DNA from: Verrucomicrobiota bacterium
GTDB taxonomy: Bacteria > Verrucomicrobiota > Verrucomicrobiia > Limisphaerales > JACRJZ01
Assembly (NCBI GenBank): GCA_016219875.1
Contig: JACRJZ010000163.1
Span: 1-64,000, forward strand
DNA length: 64,000 nt
Reading direction: 5' to 3'
Shown here one piece after another: positions 33,015 through 42,900 of this stretch (position 1 is the stretch's first letter; each line of letters begins with the position of its first letter). The notes beneath the pieces are model-generated. The model ran no database searches and was not told where the DNA came from. It saw nothing but the letters and a program-made list of their open reading frames with translations. The translations under genes and the position numbers were made by a program.

Positions 33015-33812
33015 GTGAGCGCTGAACCCACAGTCTCCGAGAGAGCCGCCTGTGACCGCCTCAATGTGCTGGGCGTCGGCATCAGCGTGCTCCACCGACA
33101 GCAGGCGCTGGAGCTGGTGCTGGAGGCCGCGCGCCGCCGTCAGCGCGGCTACATCTGCGTCACCGGCGTGCATGGCGTCATGGAGTCGCAATACAGCCCG
33201 GAGGTCCGCGCCATTCACAATCGCGCCTTGCTCTGCACACCCGACGGCATGCCGATGGTTTGGATGGGATGGCTCAAGGGGCACAAGAGCATGGGGCGGG
33301 TCTATGGTCCCGACTTGATGCTCGATGTCTGCGAGGCTTCTCCGGCGCTGGGGCTGCGGCACTTTTTCTACGGCGGGGCCAACGGCGCGGCGGCGGAACT
33401 CCAGCGGGCGATGACCGCGCGGTTTCCGGGGCTGCAAGTCGTGGGCGTCTGCGAACCGCCCTTCCGCCCGCTCGATGCCGAGGAGGAATCGGCGCTGCGG
33501 GCGCAAGTGGCGGCGGCCCGCCCCGACATTCTCTGGGTGGGGCTAAGCACCCCGAAGCAGGAGCGGTTCATGGCCGAGTATCTCCCGAAGCTTGACGTGA
33601 CGCTCATGATCGGAGTCGGCGCGGCCTTCGACTTCCACACGGGGCGCGTGAAGCAGGCGCCGCTCTGGATGCGGCAGACCGGCATGGAATGGTTGTATCG
33701 CTTGTGGCGCGAGCCGCGCCGGCTCTGGCGGCGTTATCTGCGCAACAACCCGCGCTTCGTCCTGCTCGTGCTGGGTCAACTCCTGGGCTTGAAACGATAC
33801 ACGCTGGACTGA
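33015..33812 (+). CDS. WecG/TagA/CpsF family glycosyltransferase
   Basis: 265 residues from the GTG at 33015. The GT26 family pattern is clear: INVLGVGISV-type start (RLNVLGVGISVLHRQQALEL), VTGVHGVMESQ, LCTPDGMPMVWMGWLKG, RVYGPDLMLDVC, HFFYGGANGAAAEL, PDILWVGLSTPKQERFMAEY, and the C-terminal TGMEWLYRLWREPRRLWRRYL. It transfers a sugar (such as ManNAc(A)) from UDP-donor to an undecaprenyl-linked acceptor in polysaccharide assembly. It follows the DUF362 gene by 75 bp and likely shares a transcript. Confidence 0.93.
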   Translation: MSAEPTVSERAACDRLNVLGVGISVLHRQQALELVLEAARRRQRGYICVTGVHGVMESQYSPEVRAIHNRALLCTPDGMPMVWMGWLKGHKSMGRVYGPDLMLDVCEASPALGLRHFFYGGANGAAAELQRAMTARFPGLQVVGVCEPPFRPLDAEEESALRAQVAAARPDILWVGLSTPKQERFMAEYLPKLDVTLMIGVGAAFDFHTGRVKQAPLWMRQTGMEWLYRLWREPRRLWRRYLRNNPRFVLLVLGQLLGLKRYTLD

Positions 33813-33834
33813 GCCGCACCGATGCAGACGAGGG

Positions 33835-33998
33835 AACCACGAAATACACGAAACACACGAAAGCAAAGGCCGCCGTGCGGTTCTTGGCTGGGGTGCCGGC
33901 GTCACCAAACGGTGACGGGACGAAGTCCCCGTCCTGCCGCGGCGCGGCGAGCGATTCACTTGGGCATTCCTTTCGTGTGTTTCGTGTATTTCGTGGTT
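33835..33998. repeat. ACCACGAAATACACGAAACACACGAAAG inverted repeat
   Basis: AACCACGAAATACACGAAAC at 33835 onward and its exact reverse complement ending at 33998 (29-nt arms) frame a centre with smaller hairpins (GCGTCACCAAACGGTGACG). It fills the gap between the WecG and CapK-like genes. Confidence 0.92.
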
Positions 33999-34023
33999 CA
34001 ACTGAATCGTTACGGCTGAGGCC

Positions 34024-35427
34024 ATGAGCGTCGAAGACCGGCTCTATCCCTGGCTCAAGACGTTCCACGCTCTGCCGCCCTGGACGCAACGCTGGGCCGG
34101 CACGGCCTACCGGTGTCTGCCGCCATCCTGGCGCCTCGGCGCGCGCTACGCCGAGTTCCAGCGGCTCACGACGGAAGCCGAGTCGTGGTCCGTGGAGCAG
34201 CTCCAGGAGTACCAACTCCGGCATCTCCGGCAAACGCTCATCCAGGCTGGCAGCTACAGCCCCTTCTACCAACGGTCCTTTGCGAAGGCCGGCTTCCGCC
34301 CGGAAGAACTACGGAGCTTGGACGACTTGCGGGCTTGTCCATTGCTCAGCAAAGAGGACTTGCTCCATCACCTGCCGGAGTTGGCCTCCAAGGCTTTCCC
34401 GGAGCAACACCGGCTTCATATCACTACTGGCGGCTCCACGGGTGTGCCGGTCGGCTTCTATCTGCAAAACGGCGTGAGCCGGCCCAAGGAGCAGGCCTTC
34501 CTCGAAGCGCAATGGCGGCGCGCGGGCTGGTTCAACGGCGCGCGGCTCGCCGTCATCCGCGGACACGTCACCAGCGACCAAGCCACCGGCCCGGTCACGA
34601 GCTACGACGCCACGCGCGACTGGTTGATGCTCTCTTCGTATCACCTCACCGACACGCGGCTGCCGGAGTATTTGGAAGCGGTGGAGAAGTTCCGGCCCGA
34701 CTTGCTGCACGCCTATCCCTCCGCCGCGCTGCAACTGGCGGAGTTCCTGGAGCGCGCGGGCCAAAGCTGGCGCACGCCGTTGCGCGGTTTGCTCTGCGGC
34801 TCGGAACGGCTGACGCTGCCGCAGAAACGGCTGCTGGAGCGCGTCTTCAAGTGCCGCGTGTATCGCTGGTACGGCCATGCCGAACGCGTCGTGCTGGCGG
34901 GAGAAGGACGCCGCTCGGAGCTGTTTTACTTCTGGCCGAGCTACGGCTTCGTGGAGTTCGGTCCGCCGGATGCCGACGGCTTGTGCGAAGTCATCGGAAC
35001 CTCTTTCCACAATCTCGTCATGCCGCTGGTTCGCTATCGCACCGGCGACTTCGTGCGGCTGGCGGACCCGCGCCAGGACGGCGAACTCGAATTCCCGTGG
35101 GCCGCGGTGTCGGACGTCGTCGGGCGCGAGCAGGAGTTTCTGGTCAGCGCCACAGGGCGGCGCATTGCGCTCACGGCCGTCAACATGCACGACGGGATTT
35201 TCGACGATCTCTACGCCGTGCAGTTCTTCCAGGAGCAAGCGGGCGTGGCAGAATTCCGTTTCGTGGCCGGGCCGCAGTTACATCGCTCGCGCCTGCCGCA
35301 AATCGAAGCCGGCCTCCGCCGCAAGCTGGGCGACGATTTCCAGATCATCCTCCGCGAAGTGAAAGAAACCGAGAAGACTGCGCGAGGCAAACATCGCTGG
35401 CTGGTGAGCAAGCTAATTACGCAGTGA
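34024..35427 (+). CDS. CapK-like / phenylacetate-CoA ligase family protein
   Basis: 467 residues. The adenylate-forming core is seen in HITTGGSTGVPVGFYLQNG (ATP-binding loop), YPSAALQLAEFLERAG, CGSERLTLPQKRLLERVF, WYGHAERVVLAGE, GEVIGTSFHN-like and PLVRYRTGDFVRL, with the hinge DVVGREQEFL. In exopolysaccharide clusters such CapK proteins are thought to activate or transfer acyl groups rather than phenylacetate. The CapK reading fits best with the WecG/TagA neighbour. It converges on the PilT-like gene with 11 bp between stop codons. Confidence 0.85.
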   Translation: MSVEDRLYPWLKTFHALPPWTQRWAGTAYRCLPPSWRLGARYAEFQRLTTEAESWSVEQLQEYQLRHLRQTLIQAGSYSPFYQRSFAKAGFRPEELRSLDDLRACPLLSKEDLLHHLPELASKAFPEQHRLHITTGGSTGVPVGFYLQNGVSRPKEQAFLEAQWRRAGWFNGARLAVIRGHVTSDQATGPVTSYDATRDWLMLSSYHLTDTRLPEYLEAVEKFRPDLLHAYPSAALQLAEFLERAGQSWRTPLRGLLCGSERLTLPQKRLLERVFKCRVYRWYGHAERVVLAGEGRRSELFYFWPSYGFVEFGPPDADGLCEVIGTSFHNLVMPLVRYRTGDFVRLADPRQDGELEFPWAAVSDVVGREQEFLVSATGRRIALTAVNMHDGIFDDLYAVQFFQEQAGVAEFRFVAGPQLHRSRLPQIEAGLRRKLGDDFQIILREVKETEKTARGKHRWLVSKLITQ

Positions 35428-35438
35428 GGGCCGCATTC

Positions 35439-36638
35439 TCACTCCAGCTTCCGCAGCAACTCCTCCAAGCCGCCTTCCACTGGTTCGATTTCAATTCTTC
35501 GGCCCGAAGCCGGCGGCTTTGCGGCGAGGGCCGTCTTCACTTCAAGAGCTGGCGGGCGCGCTGGGGCCGGCGTCGCCAAAGGCGGGGATACGGAAGAGAG
35601 TTCGACAGGTTCATCGTCTGGCGCTTCATCCGAGTTGCCGGGGAGGTACCACTTGCTGCGCTTGGCCATCCAAGCTTGATAGCGCTCGAACGTCCACAGG
35701 CCGCGCTCGGCGCCCGTCTCCATGATCTGCGGCAGCTTGAAGAACTCGCGGTTGCGGATGAAAGCTTTGCCGGCCGTGGTCGGCACCATGATTTCACACT
35801 CCGGCACGCGGATGTTCAGGTCGGGCCGGAACCGGAGCCGCTGGGCCACGACCGCGACCAGGCAATCGGCCAGTTGCGCCGCGACGTTGTTCTGAATCTC
35901 CGACGGGAAAGCCGCCACCACGCGTTGCAGCGCCTCCGCGCAAGTCGATGAATGCACCGTGGACAGGACCAGATGGCCGGTTTCCGAAGCGTTGAGTGTG
36001 AGCCGCATGGTCGCCGGCTCGCGCATTTCTCCCACCATGAGCACGTCCGGGTCTTCGCGCAGCGAGTCCAGCAGTGCCTGCTCGAAGCTCGGCGTGTCGC
36101 GTCCCACTTCGCGCTGTCGAATGAACGCGCGCCGGGAACGGAAGGTGTATTCGATGGGACTCTCGATCGTGACGATGTGCCGCGCTTCGGCGAGGTTGAT
36201 CTCCTGAATCAGCGCCGCCAGCGTGGAGGATTTGCCGCAGCCCGTCGGGCCGCTAATGAGGACCAGACCGTTGCTGGGCGCGATGAACCGCTTCAAATCG
36301 GGATGCAGATTCAGCCGCTCGAGGGTCGCTTGAAACGACGCCAACAGCCGGATGGCCATGCCGATACCGCGCGCCGTGTGCAGCACGTTGATGCGGCAGC
36401 GCACGCCAGCGAGCGTCCTTGACGTGTCGAACGACCGCTGCGCCTCAAACCGCGGCCACTGCTCCGGCCCGACGAGATCGTGCGCCATCTCCGTGATCTG
36501 CTTCGGAGGAACCGGCTCGCCGACCGTCTTCAGTGCGCCCCGCACGCGCACGGCGGCGGGCAAGCCCGCTTCGAGATGCAGATCACTCGCGCCTTGCTTG
36601 TGGGCAAAGCCGATCAGGGATTCCAGGTTGGTCGTCAT
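35439..36638 (-). CDS. PilT/PilU-like type IV pilus retraction ATPase
   Basis: 399 residues. The N-terminal PAS-like domain (FAHKQGASDLHLEAGLPAAV) precedes the RecA-type ATPase with Walker A GPTGCGKS (residues 130-137), Asp box (IVTIESPIEYTF), Walker B (LREDPDVLMVGEMRE) and His box (ASETGHLVLSTVHS). The C-terminal AIRNRE motif region reads KAFIRNREFFKLPQIMETG. PilT hexamers depolymerise pilin for twitching and DNA uptake. The last 80 residues are a Pro/Ala/Glu-rich tail not needed for ATPase activity. No pilin genes are near. Confidence 0.93.
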   Translation of the reverse strand: MTTNLESLIGFAHKQGASDLHLEAGLPAAVRVRGALKTVGEPVPPKQITEMAHDLVGPEQWPRFEAQRSFDTSRTLAGVRCRINVLHTARGIGMAIRLLASFQATLERLNLHPDLKRFIAPSNGLVLISGPTGCGKSSTLAALIQEINLAEARHIVTIESPIEYTFRSRRAFIRQREVGRDTPSFEQALLDSLREDPDVLMVGEMREPATMRLTLNASETGHLVLSTVHSSTCAEALQRVVAAFPSEIQNNVAAQLADCLVAVVAQRLRFRPDLNIRVPECEIMVPTTAGKAFIRNREFFKLPQIMETGAERGLWTFERYQAWMAKRSKWYLPGNSDEAPDDEPVELSSVSPPLATPAPARPPALEVKTALAAKPPASGRRIEIEPVEGGLEELLRKLE

Positions 36639-36734
36639 GCCGGCAGACAGTGTAGCGGAGGAACCCCAGGATGGCGCGGAAGTTTCAGACCCTCACTCAC
36701 AACGGCACACCTGCTTGACGGCCTCTCGTTTCAT

Positions 36735-36754
36735 GCCGCTTTAGACAAAGCGGC
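36735..36754. terminator. Short perfect hairpin
   Basis: GCCGCTTT, AGAC loop, AAAGCGGC: an 8-bp perfect stem in the 184-bp gap downstream of the DUF5696-like gene (minus strand) and upstream of the PilT-like gene. There is no U-run, so it is only a candidate terminator. Confidence 0.3.
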
Positions 36755-36822
36755 AAAGCAACTCGGCGAAAGACATTGCCCTGTGGCCGGCATGCTGATT
36801 CACGTCCAGCGAACCGGAGGCG

Positions 36823-39498
36823 CTACCGGACTTCGACCACCGCTTCCTTCTCCACCGTCCGCACCGAGCCGTCGAGTCTCACACGTGCATCGCCGAAAGC
36901 GTGGAACACTCGAATCTGTTTGGACTGACTGAAGGGTTTTCCATCCAAGCTCCGCAGCGTGAACAGTGGGGCCTTTTCGTAGCTGAGTCCATTCCAGTTT
37001 CGCGCGTGGAAGGCCGCGAACGCCGGGGACTCCACCACGAACCCAAACGGCGGCAGCATCACCTCACCGCCAAGTTTCGTCCGATGCCGGAAGTCCGCAG
37101 TCCCCATGTTCACCACCACATCCATCGCGTTTGCGCCGCTGCCGAAGACGCTGCGTTGCACTTTGCGGTCGGGTGTGAGGAATTGGTGCTGCGTCAGCGG
37201 TACGCGCGAGGTCAGTTCGTTCAGCGGGGAGAGAATCTCGTGCGTGTTCTTCACGAAGCGATCCATCGCGTGCATCCCAGCGGCCCAACCGTTGTCGGCA
37301 CGGACAAAGAGTCCGGCGTCACCGCTTGGCTTTGAGGGCGTCCGCTCCGCTGGCTCGAATTCGATGCGGTCGCCGCTGACTTTGAGTTTGCCCACCAGCA
37401 CGCGATGCTCGCCCGTGCGGGCCTCGGCCAGTGGCGGGCGCTCCAAGCCGGCCGCGGTGAACAATCCCATCCACACGTTGAACGTGCCCGTCAGTCCTTC
37501 CGGCACTGTCACGGTGAACGGGCCGTGCTTCACTTCGCCAACGGCCCACTGGGACACTGGCGGAGTGGGTGCGTAATCGTTCTGGAAGCGGATTTTGTCC
37601 GCGCCCTCCGTGAAGTGGACGAACACGCGCCAGTCGCCGGCGGCGGCTTGGTCCACGTTCCAGCGGTAGGTCATGCTGAAGCGGTTGGGCGCGGCTTGCT
37701 TGAACTCCGCCACTGCGGGACGCAACTGGAGCGGCTCGGCCTGCGGCCGGGCATCGGTTTTCCAATACAGGTGCTGCGGGATGCTGTGGTAGTGGAGCGG
37801 CCGGCCGATGGCGATGTGGTGAAGCACGTACTCCGCAGCCTGCTCCGGCGAGTAGCCGTACTTGCCATACATGGCGATGCCGTCGCGATAGACCATTTCG
37901 AAGAGCGGCACGACGCTCGCGCCGAACTTCCCCGGATCAAGGTTGTGGTAGTACTTGCCGCTCACGCCCGTCAACCCCTCGAAGAAATCCGCGTGCGGGA
38001 TGGCCCACTCGCGACCGCACTCGCTGCCGAAGCTGCCGAAGACCTCGCGGGCGTAGTCACTGATGACCTGCTTCCACTTCAGGTCGTCCAGCTTGGTCAT
38101 GGGATGCGTCTTATCGAAACATTCGTAGAGACCGGCGGCGTAGGTGGTGTCGATGAAATAGGAGTCCGCGCCGGAAAGCTTCTTCACGGCGACGAGGTTC
38201 TGCGGGCGTTTCGCCAGTTCGACGGCCTTCTGTGCGCAAGTGATGTAAGCGCGCCCGCCGGCCCATTTGCCGCCTACGGTCAGCTTGCCGTCGGCGTTGC
38301 GGTTGACGAACTCCTCGTTCCACGACGGCGAATCGCGGTAGATGTCCTGGTAATTGTCGTGAAGGCTCAGAAGGTAACCAAGCGCGCGGATACGTTTGCA
38401 GGCGTCGGCGAAGGCTGCGTCGCCGCCGCACTCCGGCGCGGTGGGCAAGATGTCCGGGTGCTGGTTGTCGTAGCCGCGATGAATCCAGCCGCCCAGGATG
38501 AAAAGAATGCGGTCGAGCTTGAGGTCGTTCTTCAGGTGCTCGGCGACTTGCGCGGCTTCGTCGAAGGTCCAGTTGACTCGCACCCGTTCCTCCTTCGTGC
38601 TCTCGTCATTCATGCTGCGGCTGAGCGTGCTCCAGAGCTTGAAGTTGGACGCGCCGAAATATTTAGCGCGGTCTGGGTGGCCTTTCAGCTTCTCGTCCCA
38701 CTTCACGAGCCAGCCTTTCTCCGCAGCAATTTGCCGGTAGGCTTTGGCAACCGTTACGTAGTCCCCCTTGCCGAGCAGATGCAGCCGGAACGTTGTGGCG
38801 GACTTGCGCAGCGAAAGCGACGGCAACAACGCCTGCCGCCCCTGGAGCCAGGGCGCGTTGGTGACGACACTCTTGAGTTCGAGCGTCACGTACGGATCGT
38901 CCCACGTCAGCAGCGCCGCTGCGCCGGCGTTCACGAAGCCGGCCATCGCCATGTGGCACCCTTCGTAATCGTAAGTGCCGAAACGCTGCGTGAAGGCTTT
39001 GCCGCTGTCCGCGGGGATGAACAAGCCCTCGCGCACCGGCACCACGGCGTAGCCTTGGGCGGCGTCGGTGGTCCAGAGCGCCTCGTCGAGCAGGCGGACG
39101 CTTTCGGTGTTGAGCGCCGGGTCGGCTTGATAGCTGAAGTCCAACGCGCCTCCTGCCGCCGGCTTGAGGCGCACGAGGAGCACGGCGTGAGGTTGCTCCG
39201 CGAGCGGGCGGAACGTGACCTCCAACCCCTCGCCGACACGCCGGACTTCGCAGCGAGCCAGGGCCACCTGCTGCGGTCTGCCTCCGACGCCAAGGGTGGC
39301 CACGCCAAACCGCGCTTGTTGCGGATTGGACTGCCACCGCACGCCGGCTTGCTGGTCGAGAATCTCGTAACGGCCCGTTTCGGGGAAAAGGCTGAAGCGC
39401 ATTTGGGCCGTTTCGAGAACGGCCGGTTCGGCGAGCGCCGCACCGCAGGCAACAATTCCAAAGCCGAACACCAAGGAGAGAAGGGCGATTCGTGTCAT
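36823..39498 (-). CDS. Secreted glycoside hydrolase-like protein (DUF5696/GH101-related)
   Basis: 891 residues with a signal peptide (MTRIALLSLVFGFGIVACGA). A beta-sandwich N-terminal domain (about 25-260) precedes a TIM-barrel region: RVRVNWTFDEAAQVAEHLK, LFILGGWIHRGYDNQHPDILP, APECGGDAAFADACKRIRALGYLLSLHDNYQD, SYFIDTTYAAGLYECFD, and WAIPHADFFEGLTGVSG. This resembles DUF5696 and GH101-like enzymes. The acidic residues in IDTTYAAG and DFFEG are candidate catalytic ones. A C-terminal beta region with a Gly-rich repeat-like tail follows. The substrate is unknown; host or microbial O-glycans are plausible. It is a single-gene unit. Confidence 0.72.
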   Translation of the reverse strand: MTRIALLSLVFGFGIVACGAALAEPAVLETAQMRFSLFPETGRYEILDQQAGVRWQSNPQQARFGVATLGVGGRPQQVALARCEVRRVGEGLEVTFRPLAEQPHAVLLVRLKPAAGGALDFSYQADPALNTESVRLLDEALWTTDAAQGYAVVPVREGLFIPADSGKAFTQRFGTYDYEGCHMAMAGFVNAGAAALLTWDDPYVTLELKSVVTNAPWLQGRQALLPSLSLRKSATTFRLHLLGKGDYVTVAKAYRQIAAEKGWLVKWDEKLKGHPDRAKYFGASNFKLWSTLSRSMNDESTKEERVRVNWTFDEAAQVAEHLKNDLKLDRILFILGGWIHRGYDNQHPDILPTAPECGGDAAFADACKRIRALGYLLSLHDNYQDIYRDSPSWNEEFVNRNADGKLTVGGKWAGGRAYITCAQKAVELAKRPQNLVAVKKLSGADSYFIDTTYAAGLYECFDKTHPMTKLDDLKWKQVISDYAREVFGSFGSECGREWAIPHADFFEGLTGVSGKYYHNLDPGKFGASVVPLFEMVYRDGIAMYGKYGYSPEQAAEYVLHHIAIGRPLHYHSIPQHLYWKTDARPQAEPLQLRPAVAEFKQAAPNRFSMTYRWNVDQAAAGDWRVFVHFTEGADKIRFQNDYAPTPPVSQWAVGEVKHGPFTVTVPEGLTGTFNVWMGLFTAAGLERPPLAEARTGEHRVLVGKLKVSGDRIEFEPAERTPSKPSGDAGLFVRADNGWAAGMHAMDRFVKNTHEILSPLNELTSRVPLTQHQFLTPDRKVQRSVFGSGANAMDVVVNMGTADFRHRTKLGGEVMLPPFGFVVESPAFAAFHARNWNGLSYEKAPLFTLRSLDGKPFSQSKQIRVFHAFGDARVRLDGSVRTVEKEAVVEVR

Positions 39499-39562
39499 GT
39501 GATTTCAGATTGCCGGGGGCCGACGAATATTCAGCCGTTCTGGGAGCCAATGGCCAAACCCC

Positions 39563-39640
39563 GTAGCGGCGTCTCGGCAGAGCGCCGCCCTGCTCGGATT
39601 CCGGGCCAACAAGCGCAGTGCTCTGCCGGGACGCCGCGAC
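39563..39640. repeat. GTAGCGGCGTCTCGGCAGAGC inverted repeat
   Basis: GTAGCGGCGTCTCGGCAGAG (39563 onward) faces GCTCTGCCGGGACGCCGCGAC (to 39640). It lies in the 422-bp gap (39499-39920) between two divergent genes, which otherwise holds only the presumed promoters. Confidence 0.85.
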
Positions 39641-39920
39641 AACCACGAGGTGCGGCCAACGGCTCCTGGCGCGGGCCATTTTTATTCCTGAATTGGACGT
39701 TGACTCAGATTGGCATCGCTGCTACAAGCACGATCAACCTTAAAAAGCATTCCATGAATTTCAGCTCGCGAGCACCGCGGCGGAGGCACTCATTCCTTTC
39801 AACCATCGCGAACGACCACCCCGTTCCAAGCTTAATCATGCGGCGGGCCGCGCTCTGCCACAGAGCCGCACTGGCGAGACTCGGGAACCGCTGCTCTCAA
39901 CCCAAAAACCAACAACCCAC

Positions 39921-42900
39921 ATGAAAACGACAACACGCATCCTGACGCTGGTGATAGTCATCGCTGGCTTTGCCGCCATCAGTCCAGCCGCCACCGTCAC
40001 TTGGGATGGCGGTGGTGATGGCGTCTCGTGGCACGCCGCCGCCAATTGGATCGACGATCGGTTGCCCGCCTCCACCAACGACGTCGTCATCAACGTGCCG
40101 ACCAACGTGACGGTCGTCTTCTCGAACGGCAGCGTCACCGTGCGCAGCGTCCGGTGCGAGGGCGGATTCAGTCTCGCCGATGGCACGCTGACGGTCACGT
40201 CCAGCAACTCGCAGTTCAACGGTCCGTTCACCATCACCAACGGCGCCACGCTGGTCGTGCGCGGCGCAGGTACGGAACTGACGGTCAACGGCCCCACCGC
40301 GTACAGCGGCGGCAGCCTTCAGCCGCAGCAAGGCGGCATCTTGCGCCTGCCCGAATTGCGTCGCATCGAACTCACCAACCAGCATTTGACCTTCAACGTG
40401 GCAGGCGCCGGTTCCACCCTCGATCTATCCTCAGTGACGAACGTGGCTTTGACCGGGCGCATCCTGAACATCTACGCGACGAGCGGCGGGAAGATCGACC
40501 TGTCCAAGGCCCAGATCACGTCGTTGACAGCGGATGTCTATGTGGATGCAGGCTTGCTCGACCTGTCTGCGGTGTCTGGCTCCGGCATCCCCTCGGGTTC
40601 CAGCCTGGAGGTGCGCAACGGAGGAGAGATCCGTATGCCGGGGTTGACGGAGCTGACGAACACGCAGCTCGCGATTCGCGGCCCGGGCTGCCGCTTCCCC
40701 ACCGACAGGCTGAAGGCGTTTCTCAATGGCACACTGACGGTCCAACGATCCACCAACGATTTCTCGAACCTGACCAACCTGCTGGGAAGCTGGATCAACC
40801 TCGAGCTTGACTCCGCCCTGGTGCTGACGAACGTGACCTCGCTGTCCATGACGATCGGTTCGGTGTCCTTTTCTGCCCGCGGACCGCGATGTCTGCTGGA
40901 CCTGTCCGGAGTGACGAACGTCGTGGCGGGCTACTGGTTCTCGCTGAGTACGTACAACGGCGGGGTGATCAACCTGTCCCGGGCGCAGATACCCGACGGA
41001 CAACTGACGGTGTGGGCCGACGGGACCGGGTCGCTGGTGGACCTTTCGGGCCTGCAGAACCGCTGGAGTGAAAGCCCCACTTCCACGTGGGATCTGCACG
41101 CGAGCGACGGCGGCGTGATTCTCCTGCCGAACATCACCGAACTCAATCGGGCGGACCTAAGCATCGCAGACACGGGAGTCATTGCTTTCGGCCCCCTTCA
41201 TGCCCTCACTCAGAGCGCAGTGCGCGTTGACGGGACCACCGTCGCGCTGACCAACCTGGTCAATACGCTCGGCACCACCTTCACCTATCAGAACGGCGGC
41301 CAGATCGTCTTCCCGCCCGCCGTGGATCTCGTCGTGCCCGAGGTCCAGGGGCCTTCGGCAGTCGTGGCCGGACAGCTCATTGAGCTGAGTTGGACCGTGC
41401 GTAATGAAGGCACGAATCCCGCCAGCGGTTCGCGCGCCGACGCTGTTTATCTGTCCACCGACCGCGCGGTGGGCAACGACGTGTTCCTCGGGCATTTCTC
41501 TTCGACCGAACCTCTGCCCGCTGGAGCCACGGGTTCCGTCACCAACACCCTCATTGTGCCGTCCAGCCTCGACGGGACCTTCTATTTCATCGTGGCGGCC
41601 GACAGTCTCTACCAGTTCTACGAAGGCGCGGGCGAAACGAACAACACGTTCATCACCACGAACACGATCAGTATTTCCGCCCCGGACTTGCAGGTGCAGT
41701 CCGTCACAGCGCCGAGTGCGGCGCAGTTCGGCTCGACCGTGGACGTGACGTGGGTGGTGAAGAACACCGGCTCCGCCTCGGCCAGCCAGGTTTGGAGCGA
41801 TCGGCTCTACCTCACGACGAACAGCAGCAGTCTCGCCGGCGCCACCGTTTTGCGAACGCTGCCGGCACGCGGCGCGCTGGGACCGGAAGCCAGCTACACC
41901 AACACGCAGCCCGTGACGCTGCCGCAGCAGGCTGGGATGCTGCCGGGCACCTACTTCATCCTCGCCGCCACGGACTGGAACAACACCCAACCCGAATCGA
42001 ACGAGGCGAACAACCTCGGCAGTCGCACGGTCAATCTGACTTTGGGACCGTTGCCGGATTTGCGCGTGACCCAAGCCATTGCTCCGCCCACCGCGACGCC
42101 CGGTCAGCCGGTGCCATTGGTTTGGGCCGCCGCCAATCAGGGAACTGCTGCCGCCACAGGCCGGTGGAGCGAGGCGATCTCGTTCTTCAACGCGAATAAC
42201 TCGATGGAAACAGCGGCCGTGCTCGACTTCACCAACGACCTCGCCGCCGGCGACACGCTGTGGCGCACCCAAGCGGTGGTTTTGCCGCTGACCTTCCCGG
42301 CGGGAACAAACCAGCTCATCGTCAGAGTGGATGCCTGGGACGAGGTGTTTGAACTGGATGAAGACAACAACGTTTTGCTGATAACCAATCTCACCCTCAT
42401 CCCCGCGTCTCTTTCCCTGCAAGTTCCGCTGACGCAGGTCGAAGAGAGCGCCAGCAGTCCCATCCTGGTGACGCTCGCCCGGAATGACCATCTCGATCAA
42501 CCGCTCCTCATCACGCTCTCGGTCAGCGACACGAACGAACTTAGCCTGCCGGCGTCCGTACAGATGCCCGCAGGCATGTCCATCGGTACGGTTGAGCTCA
42601 GTGTGTTGCGGGATGGACTCGTGGACGGCCCGAAGCCGGTGACTATCACCGCTTCTGCGCCGGGTTATCCGAGCGCGCAACAAACCGTGACCGTGCTGGA
42701 TGTGGACGCCCCGCAACTCACACTCTCACTCACGTCCAGCAACGTGCTGGAAGGAAGTTCGCTGCCGGCGACGGTGAGCAGTCCGTTCGCCGCCGCCAAT
42801 GCGCTGACCGTGTTCCTGGAAACTTCCAACCCGAACCAGTTGTCCGTCCCGGCCAGTGTGATCATCCCTGCTGGATCGAACTCATGCGCTTTCCAGATCA

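Noticed and set aside
36735..36754. Strong intrinsic terminator
   Set aside because: The stem is perfect but no U-tract follows on either strand, so it is kept only as a low-confidence feature.
37405..39924. 839-codon open frame opposite the DUF5696-like gene
   Set aside because: High-GC shadow frame. The opposite strand has a signal peptide and conserved motifs, this one has none.
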